A model generated the notes under the pieces. It worked only from the letters and a program-made list of their open reading frames with translations. It was not told the DNA's origin and made no database searches. Made by a program: the position numbers and the translations under genes. From the NCBI GenBank assembly GCA_021186555.1, contig JAJKFL010000012.1:1798001-1862000 (forward strand): a DNA stretch of 64,000 bases, written 5' to 3'. Position 1 is the first letter of the stretch, and each line of letters begins with the position of its first letter. Positions 37,301 to 49,300 of the stretch are shown here, piece by piece. This DNA is from Reticulitermes speratus (taxonomy: Eukaryota > Arthropoda > Insecta > Blattodea > Rhinotermitidae).

Positions 37301-40300
37301 TTCCCTCGTCTCGGAAACCACACTCCTCCTCCTCCAATACAGTTTCATCACAGCAGTTAAGTTTATGTTTTAATATGGTGGCATATAATTTGGATGCTGT
37401 TGACAGTAGATCTATTCCTGTTTTGGCCCTCTCTTGTGGATGTCGATTATAATTCCCGTTTCCCAATCTTTAGTATTTGGTGCTCAGACCACGTTATTCA
37501 ATAAATGTAACAGTTTGTTTTTTAGCCAAGTACCTCAATATCTGAAAAGTTCTACATTTAAATTGCCTATGCTAGGGACCTTTCTGTTCCTTGCCTTTTT
37601 CAGTGCCACTTCTAATTCTTACAGTTGCCTGTCCTTCATCAGTTACTTCACCCATTTCCTATGCCCTATAAAGCACATTATTTCTGAAGAATATAAGAGC
37701 ATTAATATGAAGTTTGCCACTGTTACATCGGCACAGTCTACAAAACTAACTTAAATACACATGTGCAATAATTATTAGGACGTACTTAAAACTGAAACAG
37801 TAAGGGGAATGGCAGAGCTTACCAGTCGGTATTTTTCTGGCTCCGCCCACTGTAAAGTTTCCAATGCATGTTCCTGCACAATACACAGGCCACCTGTTAT
37901 GACTTAACGACTGTTTATACTAAATCTGTGTGCACAAAGCTCACCAAACAAACCGTCATTCATTCTGATGTGGCATCATAAGTTAAGTGTGTTTAAAAAC
38001 TCTAGTGGGCTGCAGACAATGAGTCCCGCAGGATGCTCATCACTGCTGTATTATGTATTTTTAAACAAGACAAGCAGCTTACTGGTATGCACTCTGGTGC
38101 TACTCATACGACAATGACTTAACACTTTCACTGCCAAAGTAGACCATTGTCGTTTTAAATATTTACGTTTTAATTTGCCAGTTTACACTGCTCTTTTGCC
38201 TTCAATAGGCCACGCACACAATAAGTTCTTTCAGGAAACATATTGTACATCTTTATTAATCCCTAGCTGACAACTAGAAAAAATATACGCATTTTATATA
38301 TGATTATATTTTATAATTTATAAGATGACACACTAGTTGTTTAACATTCAATAAATCCCTGAAAATTTAACACCCTCGGGATTTAAATACCCGGCAGTGA
38401 AAGTGTTAATTAGAAGAGGCAAAACATGAAGCATGCACACAGCTACTGATAAGAAGTGCATAGCATAGTTGGTTAGAGACCATCACGTGCAAGACCGACA
38501 CAAAGACTGGAAGATGATACAGAATTACACACTCACACAACAAGTCTCACCTTAAGGTATGCACCAATGAGAGCCTCCACACCATCTGCGATGGTCTTGT
38601 CCGAGACAGTCTGCACAGATAGGAAGTTCTCCATGGATGAGTGGACACTGTGGTCCTCATGTGAAACCAGCAGCTTGTTCTCAATGCTGTCCAGTGTATC
38701 GCTACTTAAGCAACCACTCAGCTGTTCGTCCCTAGGGATCCTCAGTTCATACAGGATGTTGGGACTCACTTTTGCATCCAGCATCACCTGCTGCAGCTTG
38801 CGGTACACACACATACTGGGCGGGATCCAGTCAGATGTGGGCCCAAAGTCATGTACCTGTAACACATACAACACCAGCGCTCAACATCACGTGCTGCAGC
38901 TTGTGTTGTACACACATGCCAACGCTACATTGAGCTGTTCAGTTATTTACAGCAGTGTATCAGCTGAAAAGATCAATAGTGCTGAATGAGATATGCTGGA
39001 ACATTTTGAATGAAGGCAGGTATTAAGAGATTGCTGAAAGTTGGTAAGCTCATTATGCAGGACATCAACAGAAGGCAGGACAAAATCACAACATAATGAA
39101 TGATAACTAGTAAATCCTTGGAAAAGCGTGGTAAAGTTCAGTTACTCGGGGATGAAACAAACAAATCAAAACTGAATGCAAAACTAATCAACATCAGATT
39201 AAACTCTCAGAATGCCTGCTGCTACCATTCAGTCCAGACTCATCTGTCTTCACATATGTTACCTTAAAATATACAGAACTATAATTTTGCCACTTGTTTC
39301 TTACTGCTGTGAAACTTAAGTCTCTCACACTGAGGGAAGAACACAGACTGGGGGTGTCTGACAACAGGGTGCTGTGGAAGATATTTGGGGCTGAAAGGGG
39401 GAAAGAACAGGAGACTGGCAAAAACTGCATAATGAGAAGCTTCATGTTTCTTAGTCCTCAGTAAATATTAAGTAGCTGGGATATCACAATTGGTATAGTG
39501 ACCAGGCTATGGGCTGGACAGTCTGGGTGTTCGAATCCTGGCAGGGGCAAGAGATTCTTCTCTTCTTGAAAAAAAAATTGTCGCGATTGGTTCTGGAGCC
39601 AACCCAGCCCACCATTCAATGGGTACTGCGGCTCTTTCATGGGGTACAGTGATTGGGGTGTCATGTTGACCGCTCGCTTCCATGTAGTGCCGACATTACA
39701 AATGAGTGGAGCTATACCTCCACTCCCCCTACATGCCTTCATGGCATGGGCAGGGACAACTTTACCTTTTACCTTTCTATCAAACAGCACCAGGGTGATC
39801 AAATCAAGATGGATAAGACAGCTGGGGCATGTGGCATGTTTGTGGAAGAACAGAAATGCATAAACATATTGCTCGAGGCATCTAATGGAAACAGAACACT
39901 CAGAACACTCAGAACACTCAGGAATAGATGGGATAACAATATTAAAGTGGATGTTAAAGGAACGGGATGGGTGGGCATGGATTGGATTAATCTGGTTCAG
40001 GATAAGGAGAAGAGGAAGGCTCTTGTGAACATGATAATGAATATTCAGGTTCCATAAAATGCAGGGACTTTCTCGACTAGCTGAGGTACTATCAGCTTCA
40101 TAAGAAGGGCTTTGCTCTGTGGCTAGTAAAGGTGAAAGGGACTCCTAGCAACAGAACTCCACAGTTCATCACTGTTGCCAAAACGCGGCCAATACAGTCA
40201 GTTACAGCCAGGTCTTGCCTGCACAGTCCACTTCTTTGATTGCCACATCACCACATTCACCACAGATGACTGGACATCACCAGCACCAAAACACCACATT

Positions 40301-43300
40301 CACCACAGATGGCTGGACATCACCAGCACCAAAACACCACATTCACCACAGATGGCTGGACATCACCAGCATCAAAACACCATATTCACCCAAACAATGT
40401 AAGACAAGAATTCACTTCTTAATCCGAAAAATAAAATGGGAGCCAGGGAGGTGTCACCTTACAATTGCACACGAAGCAAACCACGGTCTGTACAAGCGGT
40501 TTCCTGAAAACTGAAGATTGTTAAGGGGAAGGGGGGGTTTCTTACATGCCAAATTGTCTGATGTCTGTAACACTTCTATGAACATGAGGGCAGGTCAAAT
40601 TGTCTTATGTCTGTAACACTTCTATGAACATGAGGGCAGGTCAAATTGTCTTATTTCTGTAACACTTGTATGAACATGAGGGCAGGTCAAATTGTCTTAT
40701 GTCTGTAACACTTCTATGAACATGAGGGCAGGTCAAATTGTCTTATTTCTGTAACACTTGTATGAACATGAGGACAGGTCAAATTGTCTGATGTGTGTAA
40801 CACTTCTATGAACATGAGGGCAGGTCAAATTGTCTGATGTCTGTAACACTTCTATGAACATGAGGGCAGGTCAAATTGTCTGATGTCTGAACATGAGGGC
40901 AGGTCAAATTGTCTTATGTCTGTAACACTTCTATGAACATGAGGGCAGGTCAAATTGTCTTATGTCTGTAACACTTCTATGAACATGAGGGCAGGTCAAA
41001 TTGTCTTATGTCTGTAACACTTGTATGAACATGAGGACAGGTCAAATTGTCTGATGTGTGTAACACTTCTATGAACATGAGGGCAGGTCAAATTGTCTTA
41101 TGTCTGTAACACTTCTATGAACATGAGGGCAGGTCAAATTGTCTTATGTCTGTAACACTTCTATGAACATGAGGGCAGGTCAAATTGTCTTATGTCTGTA
41201 ACACTTCTATGAACATGAAGGCAGGTCAAATTGTCTTATGTCTGTAACACTTCTATGAACATGAGGGCAGGTCAAATTGTCTTATGTCTGTAAAACTTCT
41301 ATGAACATGAGGGCAGGTCAAATTGTCTTATGTCTGTAAAACTTCTATGAACATGAGGGCAGGTCAAATTGTCTTATGTCTGTAAAACTTCTATGAACAT
41401 GAGGGCAGGTCAAATTGTCTTATGTCTGTAAAACTTCTATGAACATGAGGGCAGGTCAAATTGTCTTATGTCTGTAACACTTCTATGAACATGAGGGCAG
41501 GTCAAATTGTCTTATGTCTGTAACACTTCTATGAACATGAGGGCAGGTCAAATTGTCTGATGTCTGTAACACTTCTATGAACATGAGGGCAGGTCAAATT
41601 GTCTTATGTCTGTAACACTTCTATGAACATGAGGGCAGGTCAAATTGTCTGATATCTGTAACACTTCTATGAACATGAGGGCAGGTCAAATTGTCTGATG
41701 TCTGTAACACTTCTATGAACATGAGGGCAGGTCAAATTGTCTGATGTCTGTAACACTTCTATGAGGTCCCTTCATTGTGGCCTGACTTATCACTGCGCTT
41801 ATTTTAAAGAAGAAAGAAAATTAGATTGAAGACAGTGGTTATGCATTCTTATTACAAACACATAGGACACTTTTACATATATTTACAGATCAGACTACTG
41901 CCACAACAGACCTTCATCAACCCGCCCAGTTTGCGATTCACACCACAGTAGTACAGGTTGCGGTTGCCAACATGTTTGCCCTTGAAACATGTCAGCTCTC
42001 CCTCATTCATGCACTTATGGTGCTGAAACAGGTTCAGTGATGACATCAGCTTCAAGAATGAGTCGCCCAATGTCTCCAGGCGTTCCAAATTCATAATATC
42101 GTTTGCTGATGCACTGGTCAGTGCCTGCAACATGCACAAACTGGTGTCAAAGTAGAGGAAATGGAAATGGCTTTGTCGATGGAGACTTTGGTTCTTAAAG
42201 GACACCATTTCAATTGTTGATGTTACACACAAATGACAGAGATGTAAAGAGGCAATTGTGCCATTATCTGGAACAAATGGTCTGACTACATGTGAGTAGA
42301 CAGGGTAACATTAGAGTGCAAACAGCAGAACTTAGATACAGGAACATTAGAGTGCAAACAGCAGAACTTAGACAGACGAACATCTTCATAGACCAATTGT
42401 CAACCTATCATGCTTTCAGAAAAGTACATTCTATTCTAGTATCAGGATCTTCAATAGCTTACCATGTAATATCAAAAATCTTAAGAATGAAAAAGCACAA
42501 TTTAAAGCAGCACTAAGAAGATACTTAAATGCACACTCCTTTTACTCTGTAGATGAATTTCTTATGAGTACTGTTAACCTATAACACTGACGTCTAAGAC
42601 TGCACATAGAATGTTTAAAGCATTTTGCAATGTACATTTTGTATGATTTTGTATGTTATGACTTATTCCACATCCTCTTGTCTTGTGACAAAATTATGGA
42701 TCCATGGAATGTATATATGCATGCATGTATGTATGAGTGCAAACAGCAGAACTTAGATAGGGGAACATTAGTGTGAACACAGTAAAACTTGGACACAGGA
42801 ACAGTAGTGTGAAGAACATAAATCTTGGATTTCACATTCCCTGAATCCACATTTCCCTACAGTGTCACTTGTTTTTATTGGTCCCACCAAAACATCCATA
42901 AGAACCACATTAAATGTCCTGCAATATATGTCTGTGCCATCTACACAATTCCTCCATTCCACATTCAATTTGCACTTCAACTGGCACGTTGCTGTTGTTT
43001 AAAGTATTTTGAACACCAACAAAAATTGGTTTTCATTTATAACTTCCTAACTCCAAAACTACTTTCAGGTATACTTCCAATTCTGTGGCTTCAATGTGAT
43101 ACTAGCATAGCACAACCACACGCCGACAAGCAACTGACACAGAACTTCCAGAAACTTGGCACATGACCCTACCTGGAAGAGACTTTTTTTTTTATGTGCT
43201 ACTGTTGCCTCGTGTACTTACTTCCCTACAGACAGCAGCAGTGAAGTAAAAAATTCCATTATTACTTCTACAAAATTCTTTTTAATAATACCTGTAACAT

Positions 43301-46300
43301 ATTTTAACGAGTGATTCCAGCTCCATAATGTACTGACAGACAATCTATTTTTGAGTTATCATTACAGGAGTATTAAGTTAGTGTACTCTACTCAATTTCA
43401 ATAGCTACATAATTTTCATTTCCCAGGCTTTACCAGCACATTAATTTTAAATGGTCTCTTCACAAATGCACAATTCAAATTTCACGGTAGTTTATAACCA
43501 AAAGTGATAAAGCCTACAGGTAGAGTAGTTTGTTTAGATGACAACCCAGCTGGTCTGTACCTGCAGAATTTCGCACTGTTGGGGACCAATGCCAGTGACA
43601 CTAGTGTTGAGGATGGAAATTTGCCCCTCAACATCCAGCTCATCATCACAAACTGAAGTACTGTTACAAGCATTTTGTGAGTGGCCCCCACTACCGAGGG
43701 CACTCATGTGAGCAGGCTTCTTGCCGAGAGGCTTACTGACGAAGTCGTCATAGTTCAGGACCTGCAACAAACCAGCAACACACAGACATGAGCACTGTAC
43801 TTAATTTTGATCTATGCCCTACCTCGGCATGTTTCGGCCACCTTCAGGCAGTTAAAACTACAACAGAACACACAAAGGTAAAATGCCACATCTTATCTTT
43901 GTATAGTGCTATGGACCTAGTCAATGACCCCATTCTACTCTAATGGTCATGTAGTGATTTCACCATGCAAGTGTACTACGTTATAGCAAATTTTCAAAGC
44001 AAACACAGATGAAGTCCCCTCTTCTATCTTGTGTTGTGGTATTTTCTGCAATCATATCTTATTGGTATGTGGAGAAAGAAATAAGCATACAGGGAGTTTG
44101 GTGGAAAAAAACATGATAATGTAAGAGATCAGTTGGAAACCTAGGCATAGATGGGAGGATAACATTAAGATGGATCCTAAAGGAATAGGATGAGAGAGCA
44201 TGGACAAGATTAATTTGGCTCAGAATAGGCACACGGGATGGGCTCTTGTGAACACGGTAATGGATCGATGGGCTCTTGTGATCATGGTCATGGATCGATA
44301 GGCTCTTGTGAACACGGTAATGGATCGATGGGCTCTTGTGATCAGGTCATGGATCGATAGGCTCTTGTGAACACGGTAATGGATCGATAGGCTCTTGTGA
44401 ACACGGTAATGGATCGATGGGCTCTTGTGATCATGGTCATGGATCGATAGGCTCTTGTGAACACGGTAATGGATCGATAGGCTCTTGTGAACACGGTAAT
44501 GGATCGATGGGCTCTTGTGATCATGGTCAATGGATCGATGGCTCTTGTGAACACGGTAATGGATCGATAGGCTCTTGTGAACACGGTAATGGATCGATGG
44601 GCTCTTGTGAACACGGTAATGGATCGATGGCTCTTGTGAACACGGTAATGGATCGATAGGCTCTTGTGAACACGGTAATGGATCGATGGGCTCTTGTGAA
44701 CACGGTAATGGATCGATAGGCTCTTGTGAACACGGTAATGGATCGATGGGCTCTTGTGATCATGGTCATGGATCGATAGGCTCTTGTGAACACGGTAATG
44801 GATCGATAGGCTCTTGTGAACACGGTAATGGATCGATGGGCTCTTGTGAACACGGTAATGGATCGATGGGCTCTTGTGAACACGGTAATGGATCGATGGG
44901 CTCTTGTGAACACGGTAATGGATCGATGGCTCTTGTGAACACGGTAATGGATCGATGGGCTCTTGTGAACACGGTAATGGATCGATGGGCTCTTGTGAAC
45001 ACGTATGGATCGATGGGCTCTTGTGAACACGGTAATGGATCGATGGGCTCTTGTGAACACGGTAATGGATCGATGGGCTCTTGTGAACACGGTAATGGAT
45101 CGATGGGCTCTTGTGAACACGGTAATGGATCGATGGCTCTTGTGAACACGGTAATGGATCGATGGGCTCTTGTGAACACGGTAATGGATCGAGGGCTCTT
45201 GTGAACACGGTAATGGATCGATGGGCTCTTGTGAACACGGTAATGGATCGATGGGCTCTTGTGAACACGGTAATGGATCGATGGGCTCTTGTGAACACGG
45301 TAATGGATCGATGGGCTCTTGTGAACACGGTAATGGATCGATGGGCTCTTGTGCAACACGGTAATGGATCGATGGGCTCTTGTGAACACGGTAATGGATC
45401 GATGGGCTCTTGTGAACACGGTAATGGATCGATGGGCTCTTGTGAACACGGTAATGGATCGATGGGCTCTTGTGAACACGGTAATGGATCGATGGGCTCT
45501 TGTGAACACGGTAATGGATCGATGGGCTCTTGTGAACACGGTAATGGATCGATGGGCTCTTGTGAACACGGTAATGGATCGATGGGCTCTTGTGAACACG
45601 GTAATGGATCGATGGCTCTTGTGAACACGGTAATGGATCGATGGCTCTTGTGAACACGGTAATGGATCGATAGGCCTCTTGTGAACATGGTAATGGATCG
45701 ATGGGCCCTTTGAACACGGTAATGGATCGATGGCTCTTGGAACATTGTAATGGATCGATGGGCTCTTGTGAACATGGTCATGGATCGATGGGCTCTTGTG
45801 ATCATGGTCATGGATCAATGGGCTCTTGTGAACATGGTCATGGATCGATGGGCTCTTGTAACACGGTAATGGATCGATGTGAACATGGTAATGGATCGAT
45901 GGGTTCTTGTTGAACATGGTAATGGATCGATGGGCTGTTGTGAACAGGGTAATGGATCGATGGGCTGTTGTGAACATGGTAATGGATCGATGGGCTGTTG
46001 TGAACATGGTAATGGATCGATGGGCTCTTGTGAACATGGTAATTGATCTTCAGTTCCAAACTGTGAAGAATTTCTTGACTAGCCAATGAACTAGTAGATT
46101 ATGAAGATGGACTCTGCTCCCTGTAGTTTAGTGAAGTGTAGTAGCTGATGGTGTGTGTGTGTACACACCGTGTGACTAGTACAATGGTGTGCCTGTGTAT
46201 GCACCTCACTGTGTGACAAGTTTAATGGTGTGCCTGTGTATGCACCTCACTGTGACTAAGTTTAATGGTGTGCCTGTGTATGCACCTCACTGTGTGACTA

Positions 46301-49300
46301 AGTTTAATGGTGCGTTGCACCTCAGTACTTGGGGTCTTTTATGCACCTCCCTTTGACTAGTAAAAGTGTGCGCCTGTGTATGCACCTCACTGTGTGACTA
46401 GTTTAATGGTGCGCCTGTGTATGCACCTCCCTGTGACTAGTAAAATAGTGTGCCTGTGTATGCACCTCACTGTGCGACTAGTACAATGGTGTGCCTGTGT
46501 ATGCACCTCACTGTGTGACTAGTACAATGGTGTGCCTGTGTATGCAACTCACTGTGTGACTAGAAGAATGGTGTGCCTGTGTATGCACCTCACTGTGTGA
46601 CTAGTACAATGGAATGCAAAATAAAAAAAACCATGCCTGTTTAGCTTCCAACTCATTCAGCAGCTGTGCTGACCCATTCAACTGACCTCGACAAGTGTGA
46701 CATCCTCCATGTTGCGGTCCATGTCAACTGGCTCCTTGTCACCACCCCAATCAAACAATGAGGACGTCAGTGGACTGGGAGGTTCAGTGATCCGCACAGA
46801 TGACATGCTACTCACTAGACTTATTTTCTGAGCCAAGTCTTCTTCATGTTTGTTCTCTACACAGTAACTATCAACTGACAAAGCCTCCCATTCCTTGCCT
46901 GCAACAAAGTGTGTAACAATACATCCTCACGTCATGCACCACCAGCTGCAGTAATGAAATTCTGTCTGTGGGTCAACAAGACTACAAATGATGTATTCCA
47001 TGACATAGTACACAGACTTTATGAAAGCATTCTTTTCAAAATGCCATACAGCTTCAAAGTACACATGTAAATGTGCTTCTATTTACGTCCACAAGTAACG
47101 TACAGCCTTCCTTGCACTGATCTTCATGGACCTCACAAATGCTCACTAGCATTCACATGCAGGTCTCTTACACCAAACTTCAACTACATGAGACAACGAA
47201 TGTGGAAACTATAAACAGAAGTTCATTTACGCTCCTAAGTAAAGTACGGCTTTCACTGTGCTGATTTTCATGAAACTCATAAGCACTCAATAAATGTTTG
47301 TGTGGACATCTCCTGTAATGAGTTACATCGAAATAGGATTAAAATGCAGAAAGGTTGGTTTTCACTGCAGCCTTTTCATGAAACAACTCCTAAACAGCAT
47401 TATGTGGCAATCACCTACATCACGTTTCATAAGATCAATCAATAATTACGGCAAGTATGAGTATAAATTTGTTTTACACCCTCACCCAAGTATCACTGTA
47501 ATTGGGCCAATTTACAAGAAACTCACATTGCCAGTCCCTTTTTGTGCAGAACTCCTGCACTGCATTTCATAACATTCCAGCAATCTAGCAAATGGTTTGG
47601 TCGCTGATAGCAGGTCAAGGACAGATGTGACAAGGTCAAGGACAGATGGACAAGGTCAAGGATCAGATGCACAAGGTCTCCACCAAATATAGCAGGTCAA
47701 GGACAGATGCACAAGGTCTCCACCAAATATAGCAGGTCAAGGACAGATGCACAAGGTCTCCACCAAATATAGCAGGTCAAGGACAGATGCACAAGGTCTC
47801 CACCAAATATAGCAGGTCAAGGACAGATTGCACAAGCTCTCCACCAAATATAGCAGGTCAAGGACAGATGCACAAGGTCTCCACCAAATATAGCAGGTCA
47901 AGGACAGATGCACAAGGTCTCCACCAAATATAGCAAGTCAAGGACAGATGCACAAGGTCTCCACCAAATATAAAATTCTTCAAACCTCACAAGAACTGGC
48001 AAGATGAGGAGGATCAGCAAATGAAGGAATAACAAGGTGTTCTGAGGAAACGCATGGAGGACACGCCATTCCTCTGAAACAGTGACTTTTAAACTGGGGT
48101 GACAAGCAACTCCAGTAAGCCTCATTACAACCTAAAAGATATATGCGTCACGTGTTTGGGGGGGGGGGGGGGGGGCAGCTGTCTAAAACACAGAAACATT
48201 CGTATATTGCTCTATTTATATAGGTACTGGAGTTCTTTCACCAGGTGAAAAGCAATGAGAGCATTCATCTCAACACTCACCTCCATCTAGCGCCAACATT
48301 AAGAATGAGTGGAGCTATACCACTACTCCCCCCTGCATGCCTTCATCACATAATAACACGGAGAGTTCACTTTTCATAGTGCGTACAGTTTCAAGCTGTG
48401 ATTATGGTAAGGTAACATCGCTAACATCACAGTGCATTTACATATGGTACAGTTTCCAATGCCTGTGACTATTGTGCTAACATCACAGTGCATTTACATA
48501 TGGTACAGTCTCAATGCCTGTGACTATTGTGCTAACATCACAGTGCATTTACATATGGTACAGTCTCAATGCCTGTGACTATTGTGCTAACATCACAGTG
48601 CATTTACATATGGTACAGTCTCAATGCCTGTCACTATTGTGCTAACATCACAGTGCATTTACATATGGTACAGTCTCAATGCCTGTGACTATTGTGATCA
48701 ACTAAACCATTGCTAACACCGGAATGCATTTTCAATGTAAGAAATTATGAAGTACAAGTAATAAGAATACACAGGAACCTCAGAAAGTGTATAAAAGCAA
48801 GAATGTTTACCTTCAATACAAAATACCACATTTCGAAGCACAACACACTGAATGATCAATGGAGAGTCTCATTGCATAAAGCATGAAAACAATCAACCTC
48901 ATTTAATGAAAGTGTGGCTCAACTGTCAGTTAGCTGCATAACAACAGAAGGCTGGGAGCAGCGAACACACCAGCCGCCACGCAGTGTTGTTCACAGGCAT
49001 GAAAGGCCAAAAAATGGTATTAAAATAGGTGATCATGGTAGGCTGAAATCCTGGACATCAGTGTTCAAGACCTTTGAGACTCACACATTTTGAAATAAAA
49101 ATTAAATCATTACTGCAGGGACTAAATTAACGAAATAAACTAATGAGTGACATGGCCATAAAACACACTGGGCACGAACACTAATGAGTGACATGGCCAT
49201 AAAACACACTGGGCACAAACACTAATGAGTGACATGGCCATAAAACACAATGGGCACGAACACTAACGAGTGACATGACCATAAAACACAATGGGCACGA

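Noticed and set aside
44342-46086. Overlapping frames of 489, 423 and 396 codons in the 30-bp array
   Set aside because: A 30-bp unit keeps any stop-free frame open; three overlapping frames with the same content cannot all be genes. The source is a LINE tail.
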